Shown: piece after piece, positions 25,254-33,910 of the stretch | Layout of the letters: each line of letters starts with the position of its first letter | How positions within the stretch are numbered: position 1 is the first letter of the stretch | Assembly (NCBI GenBank): GCA_003248075.1 | Contig: QJYK01000236.1 | Location: 1 to 40,736 of the forward strand | From: Gemmatimonadota bacterium | GTDB lineage: Bacteria; Gemmatimonadota; Gemmatimonadetes; Longimicrobiales; Gaopeijiaceae | Direction of reading: 5' to 3' | DNA length: 40,736 bases | Translations under genes and position numbers: made by a program | Notes under the pieces: model-generated | What the model was told of the DNA's origin: nothing | The model's database searches: none | What the model saw: only the letters and a program-made list of their open reading frames with translations

Positions 25254-26615
25254 GTGTCACGCACGATCCGACCCGCCCTGCCCGTCCTCCTGCTCGCCCT
25301 GCTCGCCCCGCCGGTCCGCGCCCAGGAACGGGTCTCGGACTACCGCGACGTGGCGAACCGCATCATCGACGCCGCGACCGCGAGCCACCGGGCCTACGAG
25401 CGGCTCGGCGACCTCGTCGACACGTTCGGACCGCGTCTGTCCGGCTCGGTCGCGCTGGAGCGCGCGATCGACTGGATCCTCCGCGAGATGGAGGCGGACG
25501 GCCTCCAGAACGTGCGGGGCGAGCCGGTCATGGTGCCGCACTGGGTGCGAGGCCAGGAGTCGCTCGAGCTCGTCGTGCCCAGGGCCCGCCGGCTTCCGAT
25601 GCTGGGCCTCGGTGGTAGCATCGGCACGCCTCCGGGCGGGATCCGCGCCGAGGTGCTGGTGGTCAGCACGTTCGACGAGCTGGAGGCTCGCGCCTCGGAG
25701 GCGCGGGGACGCATCGTCCTTTTCGACGCACCCTTCACGAGCTACGGCGAAACCGTCCAGTATCGCTCGCAGGGCGCGATCGCGGCGGCGAAGGCGGGTG
25801 CCGTGGCGAGCCTGATCCGGGCGGTGGCGTCCGGATCGATGCAGTCTCCGCACACGGGCGCGATGAGCTACGAGGACGGCGTGACGCGTATCCCCCACGC
25901 GGCGATCAGTGTGGAGGACGCCATGATGCTCCACCGCATGCAGGAGCGCGGGGAACGCATCGAGGTGCTTCTGCGGATGGAGGCCCGCACCCTGCCGGAC
26001 GCGCCGTCCCGGAACGTCATGGGTGAGATCGTCGGGCACGAGCGGCCGGACGAGGTCGTCGTGCTCGGAGGGCACATCGACTCGTGGGACGTGGGTCAGG
26101 GCGCCATGGACGATGGCGGCGGCGTGGTCGCGGCGTGGGAGGCCGTGCGCCTGTTGAAGGAGCTGGGTCTGCGGCCGCGACGCACCATCCGCGTCGTGGG
26201 GTGGACCAACGAGGAGAACGGGGGTCGCGGTGGCGCGAAGTACGCCGAGGACCACGCCGGCGAGACCCACGTGCTGGCGATCGAATCCGACGGTGGTGTA
26301 TTCAAGCCGCTCGGCTTCGGGTTCACGGGCACGGACCGGGCCTTCGCGATCATGAGCGAGATCGGGCGGTTCCTCGAGCGGGTCGACGCCGGCAGCGTGA
26401 CCCGAGGGGGTGGCGGCGCGGACATCGGCCCCCTCATGAGGACCGGCGTGCCGGGCATGGGCTTGAACGTGGACGGGACGCGCTATTTCTGGTATCACCA
26501 TTCGGATGCGGACACCCTCGACAAGCTCGATCCGGACGAGGTCGCGCTGTGCGTGGCGGCCATGGCGGTGATGGCGTACATCGCTGCGGACCTGCCCGAG
26601 GCGCTGCCGCGCTGA
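25254..26615 (+). CDS. Secreted M28-family aminopeptidase/carboxypeptidase-Q-like
   Basis: The protein has 453 residues from GTG 25254 with GGAG six bases upstream. Residues 1-24 are a signal peptide (LPVLLLALLAPPVRAQ). Unlike the lipoprotein M28 enzyme at 18512, it is freely secreted. The zinc site is complete: H274 (GGHIDSWDVG), D286 (GAMDDGGG), E320/E321 (TNEENGGRGG), D346 (ESDGG) and H416 (YHHSDADT). GGHIDSWDVGQGAMDDGGG is the characteristic segment of plasma glutamate carboxypeptidase (carboxypeptidase Q)-like enzymes. A PA-like insert lies at about 105-240. It should release amino acids from short peptides in the periplasm, which the symporter 21 bases upstream could import. Confidence 0.95.
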   Translation: MSRTIRPALPVLLLALLAPPVRAQERVSDYRDVANRIIDAATASHRAYERLGDLVDTFGPRLSGSVALERAIDWILREMEADGLQNVRGEPVMVPHWVRGQESLELVVPRARRLPMLGLGGSIGTPPGGIRAEVLVVSTFDELEARASEARGRIVLFDAPFTSYGETVQYRSQGAIAAAKAGAVASLIRAVASGSMQSPHTGAMSYEDGVTRIPHAAISVEDAMMLHRMQERGERIEVLLRMEARTLPDAPSRNVMGEIVGHERPDEVVVLGGHIDSWDVGQGAMDDGGGVVAAWEAVRLLKELGLRPRRTIRVVGWTNEENGGRGGAKYAEDHAGETHVLAIESDGGVFKPLGFGFTGTDRAFAIMSEIGRFLERVDAGSVTRGGGGADIGPLMRTGVPGMGLNVDGTRYFWYHHSDADTLDKLDPDEVALCVAAMAVMAYIAADLPEALPR

Positions 26616-26720
26616 TCGCTGGGAAACACGGGCCTTTCCGCGCGCGTGTCGGCCCGGCATCCTTAGTACAGGCACGGCGCACGCTCGCGGGACCGTCGAA
26701 TCCACTGGGGAGGCAGACCA

Positions 26721-27209
26721 ATGACAGGACCGCTCGTTGCAAGGATGCTGGGCGCAGCGAGGCTCGACGTCGCCACTTACGAAGCCGTGGAGGCCGATGA
26801 GGACGCCACCGGCCAGGCCGCGGCCGTGGTGGCGCTGGTCGCGGTGGCACAGGCGATCGGTGCCTCCGGCCTGGGCCCGGTCGGCGCCATGAGCGCGGCG
26901 GGCGCTGCCCTGATCGGGTGGCTGGTGTGGGCAGGGATCACGTACATGATCGGACAGAAGGTCTTCGGGGGCGAGGCGACCTGGGGGGAGGTCATGCGTA
27001 CCCTCGGCTTCGCGCAGGCCCCGGGAGTTCTGTTTCTCCTGGCCTTCCTGCCGGTGATCGGCTGGTTCCTCGACCTTCTGCTACCCCTATGGATCGCAGT
27101 AGCGGGCTTCATCGGGATACGTCAGGCCCTGGACCTCGACAATCCCCAGACGTTGCTCACCGTGATCTCCGGATGGTTCATCTACGCCGCGCTGTCCTTG
27201 CTTTTCTGA
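26721..27209 (+). CDS. Yip1-family integral membrane protein
   Basis: The protein has 162 residues from ATG 26721 with GGGGAGG about seven bases upstream. It shows about four membrane segments: residues 33-50 (AAVVALVAVAQAIGASG), 55-75 (MSAAGAALIGWLVWAGITYM), 98-121 (APGVLFLLAFLPVIGWFLDL) and 143-160 (TVISGWFIYAALSLLF). The phrase KVFGGEATWGEVMRTLGFAQAP is the hallmark of the bacterial Yip1 domain. In eukaryotes Yip1 proteins act in vesicle traffic; bacterial roles are not known. It ends 12 bases before the molybdenum oxidoreductase and may be the first gene of that transcript. Confidence 0.88.
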   Translation: MTGPLVARMLGAARLDVATYEAVEADEDATGQAAAVVALVAVAQAIGASGLGPVGAMSAAGAALIGWLVWAGITYMIGQKVFGGEATWGEVMRTLGFAQAPGVLFLLAFLPVIGWFLDLLLPLWIAVAGFIGIRQALDLDNPQTLLTVISGWFIYAALSLLF

Positions 27210-27221
27210 CGAGCGGCGCCG

Positions 27222-29450
27222 GTGGAGATCGGCTGGAATCCGTCCACGTGGTATTCCCTGAGGCCATTCGGCCTCGGTGAGGAAAAGCCCCACCACTTCC
27301 GTGACATGGCGCGGATCTGGTGGGAGAACCGGGACGAGCTCGAGTACGGATTGCGCATCCTGCGGGATGGCGTCTGCGACGGCTGTGCCCTCGGTACCAC
27401 CGGCTTGAAGGACTTCACGCTCGATGGCGTGCATCTGTGTACGGTCCGCCTGGAGCTTCTGAGGCTCAACACCATGGGCGCGCTCGACCCCGCCCGGGTT
27501 TCGGACGTGTCAGCGCTCGAGCAGATGCCCGGCGACTCGCTCCGGAGGCTCGGACGCATTCCCTTCCCCATGGTGAGGCGGAGAGGGGAGCCCGGCTTCA
27601 CGCGCGTCGCCTGGGACCGAGCCCTCTCGCTGCTGGCGGAAGGGCTCAGGGACGTCGATCCCAAGGCCCTGGCGTTCTATCTGACGTCGCGCGGCATCAC
27701 CAACGAGGTGTACTACGTCGCCCAGAAGGTGGCGCGTTTTCTCGGTACCAACAACGTGGACAACTCGGCGCGCATCTGCCACGCGCCGAGCACGACGGCG
27801 CTCAAGCGCTCGCTCGGGGTCGCCGCGTCCACGTGCTCGTACTCCGACTGGATCGGGACCGACCTGTTGGTCTTCTTCGGATCGCACGTCGCGAACAACC
27901 AGCCGGTCGCGACGAAGTACATGTACCGCGCCAAGGAGAAGGGCACCCAAATCGCGGTGGTGAACTCGTTTCGCGAGCCCGCGATGGAGCGCTACTGGAT
28001 CCCGTCCATCCTCGACTCGGCGCTGTTCGGCACGAAGCTCGCCGATCATTTCGTCCAGGTGCACCAGGGTGGGGACGTCGCGTTCCTGAACGGCGTGCTC
28101 AAGCACCTCATCGAGACCGGCCGGACGAATGGCGCGTTCATCGAGACCCACACGGTCGGCTTCGAGGCCGTTGCAAAGGAGCTGGACGCGGAGCCCTGGG
28201 AAGACCTCGAGCGCTTCAGCGGCGTAGGTCGCGACGAGATCCGCGCGTTCGCGGACCTCGTCGCCCGGGCCCGGAGCGCGGTCTTCGTATGGAGCATGGG
28301 GATCACCCAGCACCGCTTCGGCGTGGACAACGTCCAGGCGATCGTGAACCTGGCGCTGGCACGCGGATACCTGGGTCGTGACAAATGCGGGCTCATGCCC
28401 ATCCGCGGTCACTCGGGAGTACAGGGTGGAGCCGAGGTGGGTGCGGTGCCGTGGTCCTTCCCGGGCGGGCGCCCCGTGGGACCGGAGAGCGCGCGGGCGC
28501 TTTCCGAGCTGTGGGGGTTCGAGGTGCCGGGTTGGCGTGGCCTGTCGGCCGTCGAGACGGTGCATGCGGCGCACCGGGGCGAGATCGAGGCGCTGTGGGC
28601 GATCGGCGGAGATTACCTGAGCACGCTTCCCGATCCGGCGTACTGTCGGGAGGCGCTCGAGCGCGTACCGCTTCGCGTCCACCAGGACATCGTGCTGTCG
28701 GCCTCGATGTTCGTCGAGCCCCTGGACACGGTGGTGCTCCTTCCCGCGACCACGCGCTACGAGCAGCCGGGGGGGGGTACGGAGACGTCCACCGAGCGAC
28801 GCATCTACTTCAGTCCCGAGATCCCGGGACGCCGCATCGCGGAGGCCCGCACGGAATGGCAGGTCTTGCTGGAGCTCGCCGCGCGGATCGATCCGGAGCG
28901 GGCGGGGCGGCTCACACTGGACGACGCTCGCGCGGTGAGAGGGGATATCGCGCGGGCCGTTCCCTTCTACGACGGGATCCAACGGCTCCGCCACAAAGGG
29001 GAGGCCATCCAATGGGGGGGGCCGTTGCTCTGTGAGGGTGGACGTACGGGGCTTCCGGACGGGCGCGCCCGGTTTCACGCCGTGTCCCCGCCCGAGCTGG
29101 ACATACCGGAGGGTCTCTTCCACGTGAGCACCCGGCGTGGCAAGCAGTTCAACTCCATGGTCCAGGCGGATCGCGATCCGCTGACGGGGGGCCGTCGGGA
29201 CCACGTCTTCATGGCGGCGGCGGACGCTCGACGCATCGGCGTTTCGGACGGAGACCCCATCACCCTGCGCTCGGAGGTCGGGGTCTTCCACGGGCGCTGT
29301 CGCATCACTCCAATGAAAGAGCGGAACCTCCAGCTCTTCTGGCCCGAGGCAAACCCGCTCATCCGTCGGGACGTCGTCGAGCCTCAGTGCGGCATCCCGG
29401 ACTTCACGGCGGTGGTCGAGGTGTCCCCCGGCCACGGAAACCCCGGATGA
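27222..29450 (+). CDS. FdhF/YdeP-family molybdopterin oxidoreductase
   Basis: The protein has 742 residues from GTG 27222. The early segment GVCDGCALGTTGLKDFTLDG with C52, C55 and later C73 (VHLCTVRLELLRLNTM) is diagnostic of the FdhF/YdeP group. Cys186 (ARICHAPSTT) occupies the place of the metal-ligating Cys/selenocysteine. Further features are SDWIGTDLLVFFGSHVANNQPV, GHSGVQGGAEVGAVP and the C-terminal cofactor-binding part (FHVSTRRGKQFNSMVQADRD). Only three cysteines are visible where a 4Fe-4S cluster normally takes four. No signal is seen, so it is cytoplasmic. It probably carries bis-MGD, and FdhD and MobA, which sulfurate and complete that cofactor, follow directly. Formate is the default substrate guess, but YdeP relatives are of unproven activity. 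No electron-transfer subunit is adjacent. Confidence 0.94.
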   Translation: MEIGWNPSTWYSLRPFGLGEEKPHHFRDMARIWWENRDELEYGLRILRDGVCDGCALGTTGLKDFTLDGVHLCTVRLELLRLNTMGALDPARVSDVSALEQMPGDSLRRLGRIPFPMVRRRGEPGFTRVAWDRALSLLAEGLRDVDPKALAFYLTSRGITNEVYYVAQKVARFLGTNNVDNSARICHAPSTTALKRSLGVAASTCSYSDWIGTDLLVFFGSHVANNQPVATKYMYRAKEKGTQIAVVNSFREPAMERYWIPSILDSALFGTKLADHFVQVHQGGDVAFLNGVLKHLIETGRTNGAFIETHTVGFEAVAKELDAEPWEDLERFSGVGRDEIRAFADLVARARSAVFVWSMGITQHRFGVDNVQAIVNLALARGYLGRDKCGLMPIRGHSGVQGGAEVGAVPWSFPGGRPVGPESARALSELWGFEVPGWRGLSAVETVHAAHRGEIEALWAIGGDYLSTLPDPAYCREALERVPLRVHQDIVLSASMFVEPLDTVVLLPATTRYEQPGGGTETSTERRIYFSPEIPGRRIAEARTEWQVLLELAARIDPERAGRLTLDDARAVRGDIARAVPFYDGIQRLRHKGEAIQWGGPLLCEGGRTGLPDGRARFHAVSPPELDIPEGLFHVSTRRGKQFNSMVQADRDPLTGGRRDHVFMAAADARRIGVSDGDPITLRSEVGVFHGRCRITPMKERNLQLFWPEANPLIRRDVVEPQCGIPDFTAVVEVSPGHGNPG

Positions 29451-30295
29451 TCGGTCGCCGGGGCGCGACGCGCGCGGTGCGCGTGCGACGGCTCCGGGAG
29501 GGAGTGCTGGCGAGCGCCCGCGACCGGCTCGCAGTGGAGGAACCCCTAGAGATCCGCATCGGGTGGACGAGCCCCGAAGGGAGCTGGACCACGGACACCG
29601 TCTCGGTCACCATGCGCACGCCGGGGGACGACTTCGAGCTCGTGGCGGGATTCCTCTTCGGAGAGGGTGTCCTCAACGAGCCGACCGCGCTCCAGGACCT
29701 CCGCTACTGCTCCGGGGAAGAGCCTCCCTCCTACAATGTGGTCGAAGCCCGTCTGCATCCGGGCGTCACCGTCGACCCGGCCCGCTACCGGCGCAACTTC
29801 TACGCCTCCTCGAGTTGCGGCGTGTGCGGCAAGGCCTCGCTGGCGGCCGTGGAGGAGCTCGGATGCCGGGTGCTCCCCGACAACGGGGACCCGATCGCCT
29901 CTGCGCTGGTCGCTCGCCTGCCGACCCTGCTCCACGAAGCCCAGGACTCGTTCCACAGGACCGGCGGGCTCCACGCCGCAGGACTCTTCACGATCGACGG
30001 ACGGCGCGAGGTGGTGCGCGAGGACGTGGGACGGCACAACGCCGTGGACAAGGCGGTGGGTTCGCTCTTCCTGGAAGGCGGGCTCCCGGGGGTGGGGCGC
30101 GTCCTGGTCGTGAGCGGACGTGCATCCTTCGAGATCGTACAGAAGGCGCTGCGGGCGGGAATCCCGGTGGTGGTCGCCGTGGGAGCGCCTTCGACGCTGG
30201 CCGTCGATCTGGCTTCACGCTTCAACCAGACCCTGATCGGCTTCGCCCGCGAGGGGCGTTTCAACGTCTATTCGGGCGGGGAGCGGGTGCGATGA
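29447..30295 (+). CDS. fdhD: Formate dehydrogenase accessory sulfurtransferase FdhD
   Basis: The protein has 282 residues from ATG 29447, which overlaps the oxidoreductase stop by four bases (ATGA). FdhD transfers sulfur from a cysteine desulfurase to the molybdenum cofactor of formate-dehydrogenase-type enzymes. The catalytic CxxC pair is C124 and C127 in SSSCGVCGKAS. Other family markers are TPGDDFELVAGFLFGEG, TGGLHAAGLF, EDVGRHNAVDKAVG and SGRASFEIVQKALRAGIPVV. Length is normal. The overlap means its translation is coupled to its client enzyme, which supports the call that the preceding oxidoreductase needs a sulfurated cofactor. Confidence 0.96.
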   Translation: MIGRRGATRAVRVRRLREGVLASARDRLAVEEPLEIRIGWTSPEGSWTTDTVSVTMRTPGDDFELVAGFLFGEGVLNEPTALQDLRYCSGEEPPSYNVVEARLHPGVTVDPARYRRNFYASSSCGVCGKASLAAVEELGCRVLPDNGDPIASALVARLPTLLHEAQDSFHRTGGLHAAGLFTIDGRREVVREDVGRHNAVDKAVGSLFLEGGLPGVGRVLVVSGRASFEIVQKALRAGIPVVVAVGAPSTLAVDLASRFNQTLIGFAREGRFNVYSGGERVR

Positions 30296-30888
30296 CACGG
30301 CCGGCGCTCCTGGGTGCGGTCCTTGTGGGAGGGCAGGGCACGCGCCTGGGCGGAGCGAAGCCCGACACGCCGGTCGCCGGGGTCCCGATGGTCGAGCGTG
30401 TGGCCGCCGCCGTGCGAGCCGTCGCGGTCGAAACCCGTCTGGTCGGTCGACCTCCGGCCACCGACGTCGGGTGGCCGACGCTCCCCGATAGGACGCCGGA
30501 CGCGGGACCGCTCGGAGGACTCGAAGCCGCGCTGGTCGAGGCCGAGGCGCACGATCTGGACGCGGTGCTGCTCGTGGCGTGCGACCTTCCGCTACTCGAG
30601 CCGGAGCCGCTTTCCCGTCTCGCGGACGAGCTGGGAGACGCCCTGGCGGTGGCGCCTGCCCGGCACGGCGGGGTCGACGCCGCCTGTGCGATCTATTCGA
30701 TTCGGACGTTGCCGGCCGTACGGGCGGCGCTCCGCTCGGGGGATCGCTCGCTGCACGCCCTGTTTCGAGCCGTGGGCGGCCGAGGCGTCGACCCGTCGGC
30801 GCTGGGGATCGAGCCAGGGCGCCAACTGATGAACGTCAACGTGCCCGGCGACCTGCACCGGGCGGAGCACCTCCTGCGCGGAGGATGA
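30292..30888 (+). CDS. mobA: Molybdenum cofactor guanylyltransferase MobA
   Basis: The protein has 198 residues from ATG 30292, in an ATGA overlap with fdhD. MobA joins GMP to molybdopterin, making the MGD form used by the upstream enzyme. Markers: nucleotide-binding loop LVGGQGTRLGGAKPDTPV (residues about 11-28), DAGPLGGLEAAL, metal-binding CDLPLLEPEPL, and the C-terminal NVNVPGDL, the equivalent of the NINTPED motif. The length is typical. Its stop overlaps an in-frame ATG of the next gene, so coupling continues downstream. Confidence 0.95.
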   Translation: MTRPALLGAVLVGGQGTRLGGAKPDTPVAGVPMVERVAAAVRAVAVETRLVGRPPATDVGWPTLPDRTPDAGPLGGLEAALVEAEAHDLDAVLLVACDLPLLEPEPLSRLADELGDALAVAPARHGGVDAACAIYSIRTLPAVRAALRSGDRSLHALFRAVGGRGVDPSALGIEPGRQLMNVNVPGDLHRAEHLLRGG

Positions 30889-30890
30889 GC

Positions 30891-32051
30891 ATGCTTGGGA
30901 CCGAAGCGGCCACGACGACGGCTTCCACCGCACACATGACACCGGGACCGACGTCCGGCGCGAGACTCGTGTCGCTGGACGCGTTCCGCGGGTTGACCAT
31001 CGCCGGCATGATCCTGGTCAACAATCCCGGGAGCTGGAGCCACGTCTACGCGCCTTTGCTGCACGCCGAGTGGAACGGCTGGACCCCGACGGACCTCATC
31101 TTCCCCTACTTCCTCTTCATCTTGGGCGTGGCGCTCCCGTTCTCCTTCCGCCGGCGGATCGCGTCCGGGGCACGACCGTCGACGCTCTTCCGGCATGTGC
31201 TCCGGAGGTCGCTGATCCTGATCGCCCTCGGGATGGCCATGCGCGTGATTCCCGACTTCGATGTCGCCGAGATGCGCTGGCCCGGTGTCCTTCAGCGCAT
31301 CGGCCTGGTCTACCTCGCTGCGGGGTCCCTGTACCTGTGGTTCGGACCCCGCGCCCGGCTGGGCTGGACGGCGGGCCTTCTCCTGGGCTACTGGGCGCTG
31401 ATGACCCTGGTGCCGGTTCCCGGTTACGGGGCGGGGGATCTCTCGCCGGTGGGCAACCTCGCCGCGTACATCGACCGGCTGATCATGGAGGGCCACCTGT
31501 ATCAGGGCACATGGGACCCCGAGGGGTTTCTGTCCACCCTGCCGGCGGTCGCCACCGCCCTCCTGGGAATCACGACCGGGGAGTGGCTCCTCTCGGGCCG
31601 GGACGCGCGAGCTCTCACCCGGGACCTGCTGGTGTCGGGCGCCGTGCTCACACTGGCCGGGACGATGTGGGGGATGGTGTTCCCCATCAACAAGAATCTG
31701 TGGACCAGCTCGTACGTGTTGTTCACGGGTGGAACGGCGCTCCTGCTGCTCGCGCTCTTCCACGACGTCGTAGACGTTCGGGGGCGTCGAGGGCTCTGGC
31801 TGACCCCACTGCTCGTGTACGGGATGAACGCCATCGCCGTCTTCGTGGCGTCGGGCTTCCTCACCAAGGCCCTCGTGCGCATCCACGTGGGGGAGGAGGG
31901 AACCAGCCTGTACGCCTGGACCTACGAGACGCTGTTCCGGAGCTGGGCGGGCGACAAGGCGGGGTCGCTGGGGTTCGCGGTGGCGTACGTTCTGCTCTGG
32001 CTGGGTCTGACCGGGATCCTCCACCGTCGGAGGATCTTCATCAAGATCTGA
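30891..32051 (+). CDS. Heparan-alpha-glucosaminide N-acetyltransferase-like membrane protein
   Basis: The protein has 386 residues from ATG 30891, preferred because GGAGG lies six bases upstream; ATG 30885 overlaps the mobA stop but would leave no spacing. About ten membrane segments are visible. The start SLDAFRGLTIAGMILVNNPG and the following HAEWNGWTPTDLIFPYFLF are the catalytic-domain signature of the HGSNAT/DUF5009 group, with His58 aligned to the acetyl-accepting histidine. In animals this enzyme passes acetyl from cytoplasmic acetyl-CoA to a sugar amine across the membrane. Bacterial members may acetylate envelope glycans. Its coupling to molybdenum-cofactor genes has no obvious functional reason. 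Confidence 0.92.
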   Translation: MLGTEAATTTASTAHMTPGPTSGARLVSLDAFRGLTIAGMILVNNPGSWSHVYAPLLHAEWNGWTPTDLIFPYFLFILGVALPFSFRRRIASGARPSTLFRHVLRRSLILIALGMAMRVIPDFDVAEMRWPGVLQRIGLVYLAAGSLYLWFGPRARLGWTAGLLLGYWALMTLVPVPGYGAGDLSPVGNLAAYIDRLIMEGHLYQGTWDPEGFLSTLPAVATALLGITTGEWLLSGRDARALTRDLLVSGAVLTLAGTMWGMVFPINKNLWTSSYVLFTGGTALLLLALFHDVVDVRGRRGLWLTPLLVYGMNAIAVFVASGFLTKALVRIHVGEEGTSLYAWTYETLFRSWAGDKAGSLGFAVAYVLLWLGLTGILHRRRIFIKI

Positions 32052-32059
32052 CGAGGGAG

Positions 32060-32602
32060 ATGGCGCGCAGCTTGCCGCTCCAGCGGGCTGCCTGCAACTT
32101 GGGCCGTCCGATCAAGCTCCTGCCCGCGAAGAACATGCGAACCGTCGGGACCCTGGTAATCTCGCTGCCGCTGGTGGTCGTGGCGGCATCGTGCGCCTCG
32201 ACTGGAAGCGCTGAAGGCCCGCCCACGGACCCGCCCGCCGCGGCCCCGGTTGCCGCGCCGTCCGATGAGACCGCGATCTTTTCGCAGGCACAGGCGGAGC
32301 GGGGGCGCGCGACGTTTCGCGCCATCTGCGCCGAGTGCCACTATTCCAGCGAGTTCCGGGGAACGCAGTTCCAGTTCTCCTGGCGCCGGCGCTCCGTCGC
32401 GGACTTCTTCGAGGAAATCTCCTCCACGATGCCGGAAGACGCCCCGGGTGGGCTCGAGCCCGCCCAGTACCTGGACGTCGTGGCCTATGTGCTCGAGCTG
32501 AACGGCTTCCCCGCGGGAGAGGGGGATCTTCCGCTCGACCTCGAGGCCCTCGAAACGCATTCCATGGCCGCCCCTCCTGCGGGCGCCGCCAGAGCGAGGT
32601 GA
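32060..32602 (+). CDS. Lipoprotein-type cytochrome c
   Basis: From ATG 32060 (GAGGGAG just upstream) the protein has 180 residues. An in-frame ATG at 32135 gives a neater lipoprotein signal (MRTVGTLVISLPLVVVAASC) but lacks a ribosome-binding site. In either case lipobox AASC indicates lipid anchoring outside the cytoplasm, followed by a Pro/Ala-rich linker. One haem site is seen, ICAECHYSSEF (CxxCH), with the distal ligand probably the Met in SSTMPEDAPGGL. The fold is that of a small class I cytochrome c (QAERGRATFRAICAECH at the start, YLDVVAYVLELNGFP at the end). It lies six bases before an exported flavoprotein gene and is the likely electron acceptor of that enzyme. Confidence 0.92.
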   Translation: MARSLPLQRAACNLGRPIKLLPAKNMRTVGTLVISLPLVVVAASCASTGSAEGPPTDPPAAAPVAAPSDETAIFSQAQAERGRATFRAICAECHYSSEFRGTQFQFSWRRRSVADFFEEISSTMPEDAPGGLEPAQYLDVVAYVLELNGFPAGEGDLPLDLEALETHSMAAPPAGAARAR

Positions 32603-32608
32603 TCCGAA

Positions 32609-33910
32609 GTGGGAATCGACCGACGCGACTTCCTCAGGGCGGCCACGGCGGGCGCAGGGCTCGCGCTCAGCGGAGCCGGGGTCTCGGCCACGGAAGCCGG
32701 TGGACGTAGATCGCCCCTGGTCCGTTCGGGTCAGGCGCCCGACATCGTGGTGGTGGGAGCGGGAGCGTTCGGCGCCTGGACGGCGCTCAACCTGCAACGC
32801 ATGGGCGCCCGGGTGATCATGATCGATCAGTACGGCCCCGCCAACTCCCGCGCGACGTCGGGGGGTGAGACGCGCGGCGTGCGCACGAGCTACGGGGACC
32901 GACCCCATGGCCTGCTCTGGGGACGCTGGGCCGCGCGGGCGATCGACCGTTGGACGGCATGGGACGAGGAGCACTCGGATGACCTGCTCCCACCGCTCTT
33001 CTCCACGACCGGTGACCTCATCCTGAGGGAGGAGATGGTCCCGTTCCTCGAGGAGACCATGGCGAACTGGGACGTCATGGGGCACACCTACGAGGTCCTC
33101 ACGCCCGACGAGGTCCACTATCGGTGGCCCGTCATCGGCCTCCCCGACATCAAGGTGGCGGTCTATGAGCCGGCTGCCGGCGTCGTGCGGGCGCGGAGGG
33201 CGATCGAGTCGGTCGCCCGGGTCTTCGAGCAGGAGGGTGGGACGATCCGGATCGGTCGGGTCGCGATGGGAGCGAGAGACGGGCGGCGTGTGCTCGATGT
33301 CCAGGTGGACGACCAGGATCGTGTCACGGGAGGGACGTTCGTCTTCGCGTTGGGTCCCTGGTTCCCCAAGTTCTTCCCCGAGTTGATGGGGAAGCGTCTG
33401 CGCATCCGGACCCTCGGGCACGTCTACTACGTCTCCACCCCGCCCGGGGACGAGTCGTACCGCGTGCCCAACCTGCCGAGCTACAACGTCCCCGGGGTGA
33501 CCGGGTGGCCGGCGCTGCCCCACGACGCGCGGGGGTTCCGGATCCGCACGGGTGGCCATAGGGACGATGATCCCGACACCAGCGTCCGCTGGATCGACGC
33601 CGAGTACCACGCCCGTCCCCGCGAGGTGCTCGCTCAGTACTTTCCTGCGCTCGCGGACCGTCCGTTCAACGAGACGCGCGCCTGCCACTACGAGTCCAGC
33701 GTCGACTCGAACTTCATCATCGACCGCCATCCCGACTTCGACAACGCGTGGCTAGCAGGGGGCGGCTCGGCGGAGGCATTCAAGCAGGGACCCGTTCTCG
33801 GCGAGTACATCGCCGGCCGTGTGCTCGGCACCGAGACCGACGAGGAGCTGATCGAAGGCTTCCGTCTCAAGGCAGAGGAGTTCGAAGAGGATGAGCGCCG
33901 GGGGCCTTAG
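32609..33910 (+). CDS. Tat-exported FAD-dependent oxidoreductase (sarcosine-oxidase/DAO-like)
   Basis: The protein has 433 residues from GTG 32609 with an extended GAGGTGATC ribosome-binding site. The N-terminus MGIDRRDFLRAATAGAGLAL is a twin-arginine signal, so the folded flavoprotein is exported. FAD-binding GAGAFGAWTALNLQRMGA lies at 50-67 (GxGxxG), followed by the DAO-family body. Cys359 in TRACHYESSVDSNFIIDRHP matches the position of the cysteine that binds FAD covalently in monomeric sarcosine and N-methyltryptophan oxidases. Export, and the haem lipoprotein just upstream, suggest that it works as a dehydrogenase feeding a cytochrome rather than as an oxygen-reducing oxidase. The substrate is probably a secondary amine or N-methyl amino acid, by family only. 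Its 3' end overlaps the histidine kinase gene by 20 bases. Confidence 0.92.
   Translation: MGIDRRDFLRAATAGAGLALSGAGVSATEAGGRRSPLVRSGQAPDIVVVGAGAFGAWTALNLQRMGARVIMIDQYGPANSRATSGGETRGVRTSYGDRPHGLLWGRWAARAIDRWTAWDEEHSDDLLPPLFSTTGDLILREEMVPFLEETMANWDVMGHTYEVLTPDEVHYRWPVIGLPDIKVAVYEPAAGVVRARRAIESVARVFEQEGGTIRIGRVAMGARDGRRVLDVQVDDQDRVTGGTFVFALGPWFPKFFPELMGKRLRIRTLGHVYYVSTPPGDESYRVPNLPSYNVPGVTGWPALPHDARGFRIRTGGHRDDDPDTSVRWIDAEYHARPREVLAQYFPALADRPFNETRACHYESSVDSNFIIDRHPDFDNAWLAGGGSAEAFKQGPVLGEYIAGRVLGTETDEELIEGFRLKAEEFEEDERRGP

Noticed and set aside
27510-29435. 641-residue open frame on the minus strand
   Set aside because: Antisense to the molybdenum oxidoreductase with no family resemblance.
31922-33730. 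602-residue open frame on the minus strand
   Set aside because: Runs antisense across three unrelated plus-strand genes (acetyltransferase-like, cytochrome, flavoprotein), so it cannot be a conserved gene.
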